A stretch of 64,000 nt of DNA from RGIG8775 sp045612185 (GTDB lineage Bacteria; Bacillota; Clostridia; Oscillospirales; CAG-272), in NCBI GenBank assembly GCA_045612185.1, contig JAZKYO010000030.1, forward strand, positions 62,001 through 126,000. The letters are read 5' to 3'. Both the position numbers and the translations under genes were made by a program. Below the pieces are notes generated by a model that was not told where the DNA came from, ran no database searches, and saw only the letters and a list, made by a program, of their open reading frames with translations. Positions 8,128 to 15,774 of this stretch are shown one piece after another (position 1 is the stretch's first letter; every line of letters starts with the position of its first letter).

Positions 8128-9117
8128 TCAATAATTATTTACAAAGGCAAGGGCAAGGTCGCGGCAAGCTTCCGCGTCCTTAAGGTCAATCACCTCAACC
8201 GACGAGTGAATATATCTCGACGGGATAGAGAGAGCGCCCGCGCGAACTCCGCTGCCCGACACCTGAATAGAGCTTGTATCGGTTCCGCCGTATTTGAGTA
8301 TCTCGCACTGGTAAGGAATCTTATTTTCCTTGGCAAGCTCCACAAGCTTTTCAACCATTTCGTGGTCACAAATAACCGAAGCATCTTTTATCTTTATCGC
8401 CGCGCCTTCGCCAAGCTTGACAGCCATTGGCTGGGCGCCTATGGTATCGCCCGTTCCCGTAACGTCAAAGACAATTGCGCAATCGGGAGCAAGTCGGTTT
8501 GCGGCGGTTTTTGCACCTCTGCAGCCAACCTCTTCCTGCGTTGAGAAAACGAACCAAACGTCGTTTTTCGTTTCGCCGAGGTTTTTGGCGATATCGTAAA
8601 GCACAGCGCAACCGATTCTGTCGTCAAACGGTCTGCCCGCTATACGCTTGCCCATAAGCTTGTCTATTGAAGCCTCGGCAACTGCGACGTCTCCGATTTT
8701 TATCTTCTTCTCTGCCGTTTTTTTGCTATCCGCGCCGATATCCACGTAATAGCTGTCGGATTTTTTGTTATCGTCAGCTTTTCCCTCCGGAACAAGCACG
8801 CCCTTAGTTCCGTTTTCAAATACTATTTTGGAATACGCCGAGGCGGCAAAGTTTATTCCGCCTATATTGGCTACGCGGATATATCCGTTATCCTCAATAT
8901 AAGTTGCCATAAAACCGATTTCATCAGCGTGAGCGCAAAGCATTATGCTTTTGGGGGACTCGGCTGTTCCTTTCTTAAGCGCCATAAGGTTGCCGAGATT
9001 GTCAAAGCTACATTCGTCCACGTACGGGGCGATAAGCGTTCTTATTTTTTCAAGAAGCTCCGACTCTCTGCCCGACACCGCGGGTACATTTATTATCTGT
9101 TTCAAAAAATTATACAT
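8128..9117 (-). CDS. M42 family metallo-aminopeptidase (copy 1)
   Basis: A 329-residue cytoplasmic di-metal aminopeptidase of the glutamyl-aminopeptidase/TET group. Metal and catalytic elements are visible: His63 and Asp65 in CAHADEIGFM, Asp165-Asp166 in GRPFDDRIGC, the catalytic Glu195-Glu196 in STQEEVGCRGA, and a C-terminal RYIHS histidine. The ATG at 9117 has AAAGGGA at a good distance; an earlier in-frame codon at 9153 lies inside the upstream gene. It is one of three consecutive M42 genes. Confidence 0.92.
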   Translation of the reverse strand: MYNFLKQIINVPAVSGRESELLEKIRTLIAPYVDECSFDNLGNLMALKKGTAESPKSIMLCAHADEIGFMATYIEDNGYIRVANIGGINFAASAYSKIVFENGTKGVLVPEGKADDNKKSDSYYVDIGADSKKTAEKKIKIGDVAVAEASIDKLMGKRIAGRPFDDRIGCAVLYDIAKNLGETKNDVWFVFSTQEEVGCRGAKTAANRLAPDCAIVFDVTGTGDTIGAQPMAVKLGEGAAIKIKDASVICDHEMVEKLVELAKENKIPYQCEILKYGGTDTSSIQVSGSGVRAGALSIPSRYIHSSVEVIDLKDAEACRDLALAFVNNY

Positions 9118-9130
9118 TTGTATTCCCTTT

Positions 9131-10201
9131 CTATACCGATTTCCAAGATTCAATTAATGCCGACACAAGCTCGATTATAGCCTCATAGTCGTCAAGCGAA
9201 GCTACGCAGGCGGGAGAATGCAAGTATCTTGTGGGAGCGGAAATCGCAACTGTTTTTACGCCGTCACCGCTCTTGTGGATATGCGCCGCATCGTTCCCTC
9301 CCGAAACGTATCTCTTAACCTGAGCTTTGATGCCTTTAAGCTCCGCAAGCTCAAGCACGTACGACACAAGTTTATGGTTATACACCGTTCCTCGGTCCAT
9401 AACCGATATAACTCCGCCCTCTCCAACATCTGCCACACGCAAAGCAGGCGGCACGTCGTCTATATCCGCTATGGCGGTAGTTTCAAGGACTATAGCATAG
9501 TCGGGTTTTATTACCTGAGCCACTGTCTGCGCGCCCGAAAGTCCGACCTCCTCACGCACGGTAAAGCAAAAATACAGTTCGTTTTCGCTCTTTATTTTGC
9601 CTTCAGCCAGAGCTTTCATAATCTCAAGCATTACCGCGCAACCGAGACGGTCGTCAAGAGCCTTGGACTTAACGAGTCGGTTATTTTTGCCAAAGGTTAC
9701 AAACTCGCTGTCAAAGGTGGCAAAATCGCCTATACTTACGTATTTCTCAGCCTCCTCGTCGGAGCTTGCGCCAATATCTATATACATATCCGAAACCTTG
9801 GTAGCTTTTTTACGCTCATCGGCTTTCTGGTGGTGTATCGCCTTGGAAGCGATAACGCCGTTTATCCGTCTCTCCTCGTCTCCAATAACAACGTTGCGGC
9901 CGCAAAGCACGCGGGGATCTATTCCCCCAAGGGTATCGAATCTGAGATAACCGTCTTTATCTATTTCGGTTATCATCATTCCCACCTCGTCCATGTGGGC
10001 GGAGATCATAATTTTCTTTGTGTGCCTTGTATGAACCTCGGGCGAAACTCTGAAAACAAAGTTTCCCATTCGGTCAGTGGCATAATTATCGCAATGGCTC
10101 TCGGCTATTTTACAGATAAGCTCGCCCACGTTTCCCTCGCAGCCGGTTGGTCCGAACGCCTGCGAAAGCTTTTTCAACAATTCAACTCTATCATTATACA
10201 T
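9131..10201 (-). CDS. M42 family metallo-aminopeptidase (copy 2)
   Basis: A 356-residue paralogue of the previous gene. It has His69 and Asp71 in SAHMDEVGMM, KALDDRLGCAV, the catalytic pair in TVREEVGLSGA and a TRYLHS histidine. It overlaps the end of the upstream M42 gene by 8 bases, so translation is probably coupled. A TTG at 10207 is also in frame, but GGAGG is spaced correctly only for the ATG at 10201. Confidence 0.92.
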   Translation of the reverse strand: MYNDRVELLKKLSQAFGPTGCEGNVGELICKIAESHCDNYATDRMGNFVFRVSPEVHTRHTKKIMISAHMDEVGMMITEIDKDGYLRFDTLGGIDPRVLCGRNVVIGDEERRINGVIASKAIHHQKADERKKATKVSDMYIDIGASSDEEAEKYVSIGDFATFDSEFVTFGKNNRLVKSKALDDRLGCAVMLEIMKALAEGKIKSENELYFCFTVREEVGLSGAQTVAQVIKPDYAIVLETTAIADIDDVPPALRVADVGEGGVISVMDRGTVYNHKLVSYVLELAELKGIKAQVKRYVSGGNDAAHIHKSGDGVKTVAISAPTRYLHSPACVASLDDYEAIIELVSALIESWKSV

Positions 10202-11243
10202 TGCCAAACACCTCCGCGATTTTTTTGTCTGTCACGAAAGCGGCGATAAGCACTGTAAGCTCTTCCGCATCTCCAAGGTCAAGTATCTCGTTATAGGTGT
10301 GCATACACTTAAGCGGAAGTCCCACGTCAACCACGGGAACACCGCCGCGCACCAGTGAAAGCGCGGTTGCATTAGTTCCCGTACTGCTTGCCGACACAAT
10401 CTTTTGACACTTGATTTCCTTTTCCTCACAAAGCTGAGAGATCATTTTTGTCAGCTTGCGATCGGTAACGGCTGACAGCGTTATTGACACGCCCTCGCCC
10501 ATTTTAACCGTCTCGCTTGATTTTGTATCGGGAGTTTTTGCAAGATTTACGTCAACCACTATGGCGTAATCGGGAGCGATCGTATAGGTCCCGCATACCA
10601 CGCCGCCAAGTCTGTCGGTTTCTTCGTGTGCCGAAAGCAACAGGTATACATCACCCGCTAAACTTTCGCGCGGGGTTTCAGCCAAAGCCTTAACCGCGCA
10701 AGCGGCGCACGCCTTATTGTCAAAGCCTTTTCCCGCAAGCTGTGAGCCGAGAAGCTCGGTGTACTTGGGCTTGAATCCGACGGGAGTTCCTATTGAAACA
10801 AGCTCCTCAAGCTCTTCTCTGCCGTAGCCTGTATCTATAAGAAGCTCGTCTACGCTTTTAAGCCTATCTCTGTCCTTCTCCGAGGAAAGGTGAGGCGGTG
10901 TTGAAGCCACCACACCAAAAATCGTTTGCTTTCCGTATATTACCACGTCAGCGGCTTGCATTATACGGGTGTCAAGTCCGCCTACGTTTACCACTTTAAG
11001 GAATCCGCCGTCCTTGATTTCGGCAACGTACATTCCTATCTCGTCAAAATGCGTATCCACAACGATTTTGGGCGCGTTATCTCTGCCACATTTTTTCACA
11101 AGCACCTGATTTCTGAGGTTATCGCAAAAATATTCGTCGAAATACTCATCCGCTATTTTCTTTATTACGTTCGAGCATCTGTCCTCATGTCCGGTAATTG
11201 ACATAAGTCCCGAAAGCTCCGTTATCAACTTTTTTAATTCCAT
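10194..11243 (-). CDS. M42 family metallo-aminopeptidase (copy 3, divergent)
   Basis: A 349-residue M42 protein, the most divergent of the three. His65 and Asp67 are in DTHFDEIGMY. The bridging motif is FDNKACAAC rather than FDDR, the catalytic pair is in SAHEETDRLGG rather than EEVG, and the last histidine is in LKCMHTYNE. Metal ligands appear present, so it is probably active but with altered specificity. It starts 13 bases after murD. Confidence 0.88.
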   Translation of the reverse strand: MELKKLITELSGLMSITGHEDRCSNVIKKIADEYFDEYFCDNLRNQVLVKKCGRDNAPKIVVDTHFDEIGMYVAEIKDGGFLKVVNVGGLDTRIMQAADVVIYGKQTIFGVVASTPPHLSSEKDRDRLKSVDELLIDTGYGREELEELVSIGTPVGFKPKYTELLGSQLAGKGFDNKACAACAVKALAETPRESLAGDVYLLLSAHEETDRLGGVVCGTYTIAPDYAIVVDVNLAKTPDTKSSETVKMGEGVSITLSAVTDRKLTKMISQLCEEKEIKCQKIVSASSTGTNATALSLVRGGVPVVDVGLPLKCMHTYNEILDLGDAEELTVLIAAFVTDKKIAEVFGNV

Positions 11244-11256
11244 TAAAACTGCCTTT

Positions 11257-12687
11257 CTATACCATCGAATTTACTATGTTCTTAAAGGTTGCTCCGCGCT
11301 CCTCGAAATTCTTGAAGGCGTCAAAGCTGGCGCACGCCGGAGACAGCAGGACCACGTCTCCACCGCACGAAATCTTGCGCGCGGTTTCCACAGCCTCGGT
11401 AAAATCGGGCTTTATAAGTATTGTAAGATTGCTTTCCGCAAAATACTCGGAACGTCTTACAGAGGCGTTTATCGCCTCACGTGTCGCACCTGTAAGTACG
11501 ATCGCTTTAGCTCGTCTGCAAAGAACGTGGCCAAGCTCATCAAACGGAATATGCTTGTCGTATCCACCGCATATAACGATAGGCTTAAGCTCTCCAAATG
11601 CGGAAATTGCGGCTATGGTACGGGTGGGACTGGAGTCGATAGAGCTGTTGTAATATTTTACTCCGTCAAGCTCTCGCACAAACTCAAGTCTGTGCTCCAC
11701 CCCGCCAAAGTTGGTTGCAACCTTTCTGATACTATTATAGCTTACCAGTCCGTCAAGCAATGCGATTGCTGTCATATAGTTTTCCAGATTATGTCTGCCA
11801 ACCAATTTTATATCAGCGGTTTTTGCCATCATTCGCTCCAGAGTTCCGTCGCTGAGAATAACCTCGCCGTCTCTTTCAAATATAGCCTTTCTGCCGTGGC
11901 GTTCCTCGTATATATCGTGAAAATCGGTTTTCTTTGAAGAAACCACAGTAACCGCTGTTTCAAAGCTGTCGGCATACGAAAAGGTAGCCTCACACTCGGC
12001 GTTGGTAACCAGTCTGTCAAGCTTTGCGCCACGGCAAAGATTAAACTTGCATGCGCTGTATTCAGCCATATCTGTATGCCAATCAAGGTGATTGGGAGAT
12101 ATGTTGGTTATTGCTGCGCGGTAAGGCGTATATTTCATGGTCTTAAGCTGAAAGCTTGAAAGCTCGACAACCACGAAATCCTCCTCTGACATTTCGGACA
12201 CGAGAGGCAACAGAGGTTTTCCTATATTTCCGCCCACGTAAACCTTATTCTTTCCCTTAGAGGCAAGCTCCGTCTCAAGTATCATATGTGTAAGCGTGGT
12301 TGTGGTGGTTTTTCCGTCACTTCCCGTTATAGCTATAACGCGCGCGGGGGTAAGCTCAAGGAAAAGCTCCATTTCCGAAGTAAGCCACGCTCCTTTTTCC
12401 ACAGCCTCTACTATTGCGGGAATATCATCCCTTATTCCCGGAGTACGGAAAATAACCTCGGCATCTATACTGTCAAGGTAATGCTCTCCTCCAATAAAAT
12501 TAACGCCCTGCAAATTATATTCAAGCGCTTTATCGCCAAGATCGTCAAGATTTTTCTTGTCGTGTACTGTAATGTCTTTTACCCCGAGATCAAGCAAAAA
12601 CTGCACCAAAGGCTCGTTTGATATGCCAAAGCCAAGCACTGCCGTCTTACTGTTCTTTATTTTTTCCAGAAGTTCGGTATTCTTCAT
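11257..12687 (-). CDS. murD: UDP-N-acetylmuramoyl-L-alanine--D-glutamate ligase MurD
   Basis: MurD adds D-glutamate to UDP-MurNAc-L-Ala in the cytoplasm, using ATP. The 476-residue protein has the N-terminal nucleotide-type domain with VLGFGISN, the Mur ligase P-loop ITGSDGKTTTTT around Lys126, and the later Mur signatures ISPNHLDWH and VGRHNLENYMTA. The end motif LLSPACASFDAFKNFEERG is a MurD hallmark. GAGGGG precedes the ATG. It heads an operon with three M42 peptidases and a PLP protein, not the usual mra/mur division cluster, so it is displaced from its standard neighbours. Confidence 0.95.
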   Translation of the reverse strand: MKNTELLEKIKNSKTAVLGFGISNEPLVQFLLDLGVKDITVHDKKNLDDLGDKALEYNLQGVNFIGGEHYLDSIDAEVIFRTPGIRDDIPAIVEAVEKGAWLTSEMELFLELTPARVIAITGSDGKTTTTTLTHMILETELASKGKNKVYVGGNIGKPLLPLVSEMSEEDFVVVELSSFQLKTMKYTPYRAAITNISPNHLDWHTDMAEYSACKFNLCRGAKLDRLVTNAECEATFSYADSFETAVTVVSSKKTDFHDIYEERHGRKAIFERDGEVILSDGTLERMMAKTADIKLVGRHNLENYMTAIALLDGLVSYNSIRKVATNFGGVEHRLEFVRELDGVKYYNSSIDSSPTRTIAAISAFGELKPIVICGGYDKHIPFDELGHVLCRRAKAIVLTGATREAINASVRRSEYFAESNLTILIKPDFTEAVETARKISCGGDVVLLSPACASFDAFKNFEERGATFKNIVNSMV

Positions 12688-12728
12688 GAAAATCTTCCCC
12701 TCTCACAAAATATACTACATCATTTTAT

Positions 12729-12757
12729 ATTATATATTAATTCGACGATTTATGCAA
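12729..12757 (-). promoter_or_regulatory. murD operon promoter
   Basis: On the minus strand TTGCAT (12752-12757), 17 bases, TATAAT (12729-12734), 42 bases upstream of the murD ATG. Confidence 0.65.
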
Positions 12758-12827
12758 GAGCAATTTGTTAATTTTTGAAAAAAGATGAAAAATATTTAAT
12801 TTTCCTCTTTTCAAAATGAAAAATTTC

Positions 12828-12836
12828 TGTTATAAT
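12828..12836 (+). promoter_or_regulatory. Extended -10 of the topoisomerase gene
   Basis: TGTTATAAT (12828-12836) is a strong extended -10. The -35 region (about 12808-12813, TTTTCA) is weak. It would give a leader of about 50 bases before the GTG at 12894. Confidence 0.5.
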
Positions 12837-12893
12837 TATACTTGGAGTAATTTAGATTTGACACAAGTATAAAATCGAAAGGACATATATAAA

Positions 12894-14891
12894 GTGGCAA
12901 CAAACAAAAGCAAACAGGAATACGGCAACCAAAGTATAACCGCCCTGAAAGGCGCGGACAGAGTAAGAAAACGCCCAAGCGTTATATTTGGCTCGGACGG
13001 ACTTGAGGGCTGTCAGCATTCGTTTTTCGAAATCCTTTCAAACTCGGTTGACGAGGCCAAAGAGGGACACGGTAACGAGATAACCGTTACCGCATACCTT
13101 GACAACTCAATCACAGTTGACGACAAGGGACGCGGAGTTCCGCTTGGGTACAACGAAAAGGAAGGAAGATGGAACTGGGATCTTATATACTGTGAGCTAT
13201 ATGCGGGCGGAAAATACAACAACAACGACAGCGAGGCTGCTTACGAGTACTCTCTCGGTCTTAACGGTCTTGGTGCGTGCGCTACCCAATACAGCTCAGA
13301 ATACATGGACGTTTATTCCTACGACGGCAAGTTCGTGCGCTCCATTCACTTTAAAAAGGGCGAGCCCTGCAGCGAGCTTGAAGAACGTGAGCTTGAGCGC
13401 AAGGAAAAACGCACGGGTACGGTTATTCATTGGAAGCCCGACCTTGAAGTCTTTACTGACATAAGGATTCCCCATGAGTTTTTCATCGAAACCATGCGCC
13501 GTCAGTCGGTAGCCAACGCGGGAATCTCTTTCGTTCTTAAGCTCGAGCTTGATGACGGAAGCTTTGAGGAGCATAAGTTCCTCTACCCGGGCGGCATCTC
13601 CGACTACATTGCCGAGATTGCGGGTGAGGCTTCTATGACCGCGCCCTACTTCTGGCATCTTGAGACCAAGGGACGCGACCGTGACGACAAGCCCGAGTAC
13701 AAGCTGAAGGCCGACTTTTCCTTCTGCGTTTCCAACAGCATCAACCTTATAGAGTATTATCACAACTCAAGCTTTCTTGAGTACGGCGGTTCGCCTGACA
13801 AGGCTGTAAAACTAGGATTTGCCTACGCACTTGACAAATACATCAAAAACGCGGGAAAATATACCAAAAACGAGTCAAAGATCACCTTTAACGACGTAAG
13901 CGACTGTCTTATTCTCGTCATCAACAGCGTTTCTACGATAACGTCATACGAAAATCAGACAAAAAAAGCTATCAACAACAAGTTTATCTACGAGGCGATG
14001 TATGAGTCGATAAAGACGAATCTTGAGATTTTCTTCATCGAAAATCCTCAAAGCGCGGAAGTTTTTGCAAACCAAGTACTGATAAATAAGCGTAGCCGCG
14101 AGTCTGCCGAAAACGCGAGACTCAACATCAAGAAGAAGCTGACGGGCACGCTTGACATAGCCAGCAGAGTGGAAAAGTTTGTAAACTGCCGTTCAAAAGA
14201 CCCGACCAGAAGAGAGCTTTATATAGTTGAGGGTGATTCGGCACTTTCGTCCTGTAAACTGGCGCGCGACGCTGAATTCCAAGCCATTATTCCCGTCAGA
14301 GGTAAGACGCTTAACTGTTTGAAGAGCTCTTACGATAAGATTTTCAAATCAGAGATAATAACCGATCTGTTAAGAGTTATCGGTTGCGGAGTGGAGATTC
14401 AAGGCAAGGTAAAAACCGACATGCCCGCGTTTGACATTGAGTCCTTGCGTTGGTCAAAGATTATTATTTGTACCGATGCCGACGAGGACGGCTTCCAGAT
14501 AAGAACTCTGCTTCTTACGCTGTTCTACCGTCTGCTTCCCTCTCTTCTTGCAGCGGGCAAGGTGTTTATCGCCGAGTCTCCGCTGTTTGAAATCACCTGC
14601 AAGGACGATATTTATTTTGCGTATAACGAGTTTGAAAAAACTGAAATTCTTAAAAAGCTCGAAGGCAAAAAATACACCCTGCAGCGTTCCAAGGGTCTTG
14701 GTGAAAACGAGCCGGAAATGATGTCAAAAACCACCATGAAGCCCGAATCCCGCCGCCTTATCGCGGTTACTACCACCGATGCGGCAAAAACATTCGAGAT
14801 TTTTGACACGCTACTTGGCGACAACCTCCCCGCCAGAAAAGAATTTATCACACTTCACGGCAAGGAATACGTCAAGGATGCCGACATATAA
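12894..14891 (+). CDS. Divergent type IIA topoisomerase B subunit (GyrB/ParE-like)
   Basis: A 665-residue ATPase/Toprim subunit with GTG start and AAAGGAC upstream. The GHKL ATPase part is recognisable (VRKRPSVIFGSDGLEG, EILSNSVDEAKEG, DDKGRGVPLG), and the Toprim part has IVEGDSALSSCK, IPVRGKTLN and the metal motif TDADEDG. Several normally invariant spots differ from GyrB/ParE: GSTG is GSDG, EGDSAGGS is EGDSALSS, DADVDG is DADEDG, and QRYKGLGEM is QRSKGLGEN. It is therefore not housekeeping GyrB but one of the divergent paralogues seen in Clostridia. No A-subunit gene is adjacent: a terminator follows at once. Its partner must be encoded elsewhere. Confidence 0.87.
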   Translation: MATNKSKQEYGNQSITALKGADRVRKRPSVIFGSDGLEGCQHSFFEILSNSVDEAKEGHGNEITVTAYLDNSITVDDKGRGVPLGYNEKEGRWNWDLIYCELYAGGKYNNNDSEAAYEYSLGLNGLGACATQYSSEYMDVYSYDGKFVRSIHFKKGEPCSELEERELERKEKRTGTVIHWKPDLEVFTDIRIPHEFFIETMRRQSVANAGISFVLKLELDDGSFEEHKFLYPGGISDYIAEIAGEASMTAPYFWHLETKGRDRDDKPEYKLKADFSFCVSNSINLIEYYHNSSFLEYGGSPDKAVKLGFAYALDKYIKNAGKYTKNESKITFNDVSDCLILVINSVSTITSYENQTKKAINNKFIYEAMYESIKTNLEIFFIENPQSAEVFANQVLINKRSRESAENARLNIKKKLTGTLDIASRVEKFVNCRSKDPTRRELYIVEGDSALSSCKLARDAEFQAIIPVRGKTLNCLKSSYDKIFKSEIITDLLRVIGCGVEIQGKVKTDMPAFDIESLRWSKIIICTDADEDGFQIRTLLLTLFYRLLPSLLAAGKVFIAESPLFEITCKDDIYFAYNEFEKTEILKKLEGKKYTLQRSKGLGENEPEMMSKTTMKPESRRLIAVTTTDAAKTFEIFDTLLGDNLPARKEFITLHGKEYVKDADI

Positions 14892-14894
14892 AAG

Positions 14895-14926
14895 AAAAGG
14901 TGCAGTTCACTCAAACTGCACCTTTT
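14895..14926. terminator. Bidirectional terminator
   Basis: AAAAGGTGCAGTT (14895-14907), loop CACTCA, AACTGCACCTTTT (14914-14926). It separates the convergent topoisomerase and TetR genes and ends with T-rich sequence on both strands. Confidence 0.85.
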
Positions 14927-14929
14927 ATA

Positions 14930-15448
14930 TTAATTCGGAAGCGGAGACACCATATCGGAGCTTAGCTTGATTTCTTCGGCAAACTTTTTTGGAGAAACGG
15001 GACAATCGGATTGCAACCAATTTCTTACCGCACAAAAAACTCCGTATATCAAAAAATCTTTTCGCACGTCCGTGCTGCCGGATAACGGGCTGTACTTAGG
15101 CAGGAAACGCGTGCTTCTCTCCTCAAAATGGACGAAAAACGAATTTTCGGCATTGCTTGCAAACACGTTTTTATAGAAAGTCTTATTCTCGCACAAGTAC
15201 TCGCAAAGGGCGCAAGTATAGTCTATCCATCCAACGTCTGCGACGTTTTCCAAAGGAACAAAAAACTCGGTATCAAATATCCAATTAATAATCTCGTATT
15301 TATCCTTGAAATGATAGTAAAAATTTTTTCTGCTCATATAACTGCGCGAGCATATCTCGCTTACGGTTATTTTGTCAAACGAGCTTTGCGTCATTAAATT
15401 CTTCATGGACTTTGCCAGCTCAGCCTTGGTAATATTTGCCCCTGTCAT
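14930..15448 (-). CDS. TetR-family regulator (DhaS-like C-terminal domain)
   Basis: A 172-residue regulator. The N-terminal helix-turn-helix reads SFDKITVSEICSRSYMSRKN followed by FYYHFKDKYEII, the classic TetR DNA-binding domain. The C-terminal domain resembles the DhaS/TetR_C_8 group, in which ligands are poorly known. GGAGGAG lies five bases before the ATG at 15448; the longer open frame upstream runs through a terminator and is not coding. The leader contains a yybP-ykoY riboswitch and terminator, so expression should depend on Mn2+. It is divergent from a P-type cation ATPase, which is the obvious candidate target. It is monocistronic. Confidence 0.88.
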   Translation of the reverse strand: MTGANITKAELAKSMKNLMTQSSFDKITVSEICSRSYMSRKNFYYHFKDKYEIINWIFDTEFFVPLENVADVGWIDYTCALCEYLCENKTFYKNVFASNAENSFFVHFEERSTRFLPKYSPLSGSTDVRKDFLIYGVFCAVRNWLQSDCPVSPKKFAEEIKLSSDMVSPLPN

Positions 15449-15470
15449 TTTCTCCTCCGAATTTATAAAA

Positions 15471-15511
15471 ATAAAAAACGAGACTTCTCTGCCATTGCAG
15501 ATAAGTCTCGT
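15471..15511 (-). terminator. Riboswitch-controlled terminator in the TetR leader
   Basis: On the minus strand ACGAGACTT (15503-15511) pairs with AAGTCTCGT (15478-15486), extended by TCTGC/GCAGA around an AATG loop, then TTTTTT. Its 5' arm includes the GAGA and CTTAT bases (15501-15509) that complete the riboswitch aptamer, so aptamer and terminator are mutually exclusive. Confidence 0.85.
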
Positions 15512-15583
15512 CAATCAAGATAAGACCGGGATTAAAATCCGTACTGTTGGTCTTATCACACTATGTGCCGACTACTCCCCTAT
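15501..15583 (-). promoter_or_regulatory. yybP-ykoY (Mn2+) riboswitch upstream of the TetR gene
   Basis: Reading the minus strand from 15583: ATAGG (P1 5' strand), the hallmark GGGGAGTAG (15572-15580), a small GCAC-ATA-GTGT hairpin, GATAAGACC (15549-15557) pairing with GGTCTTATC (15519-15527) around an AACAGTAC internal loop and a GGATT/AATCC hairpin, then ACGAGA and CTTAT (15501-15505). CTTAT pairs with ATAGG through one G-U. This matches the layout of the yybP-ykoY class, an ON switch for Mn2+. Such elements usually precede P-type ATPases or MntP/TerC exporters. Here it precedes the regulator. Confidence 0.8.
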
Positions 15584-15592
15584 TTATTAATT

Positions 15593-15621
15593 ATTGTATC
15601 AGAAAAAAATGAATTTTTCAA
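15593..15621 (-). promoter_or_regulatory. Promoter of the riboswitch-TetR transcript
   Basis: On the minus strand TTGAAA (15616-15621), 17 bases, TACAAT (15593-15598). The predicted start near 15586 falls right at the first base of the riboswitch, which supports the orientation assigned to it. Confidence 0.75.
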
Positions 15622-15653
15622 GACTTTTTGATGGTATTTTGATTAATTTTTCC

Positions 15654-15669
15654 ATATTTGTCGAAATAT
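15654..15669. promoter_or_regulatory. Candidate operator between TetR gene and ATPase promoters
   Basis: ATATTT (15654-15659), GTCG, AAATAT (15664-15669) is a short perfect palindrome. It lies 32 bases beyond the TetR -35 and 45 bases before the ATPase -35. A second short one, TTAC-A-GTAA, is at 15692-15700. Either could be a TetR site, but the region is AT-rich and chance is possible. Nothing else was seen between 15622 and 15714. Confidence 0.3.
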
Positions 15670-15714
15670 CTTTTTAAGAAACACAAAAATGTTACAGTAA
15701 GCTCACTCTGTCTG

Positions 15715-15743
15715 TTGACACGGATCGATTTTTTTGGTAAAAT
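15715..15743 (+). promoter_or_regulatory. P-type ATPase promoter
   Basis: TTGACA (15715-15720), 17 bases, TAAAAT (15738-15743), 31 bases before the TTG start. No riboswitch or terminator is seen in this short leader. Confidence 0.75.
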
Positions 15744-15774
15744 TAATCAAAAGTTATTCAGGGAGGTACAAAAT

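Noticed and set aside
9218..10249. Open frame of 343 codons on the plus strand over the M42 gene
   Set aside because: Opposite to a well-conserved peptidase; composition is that of an antisense frame.
15519..15557. Inverted repeat GATAAGACC/GGTCTTATC as a TetR operator
   Set aside because: It lies downstream of the transcription start and fits the P3 stem of the riboswitch, with an inner hairpin and the GGGGAGTAG element in the right place.
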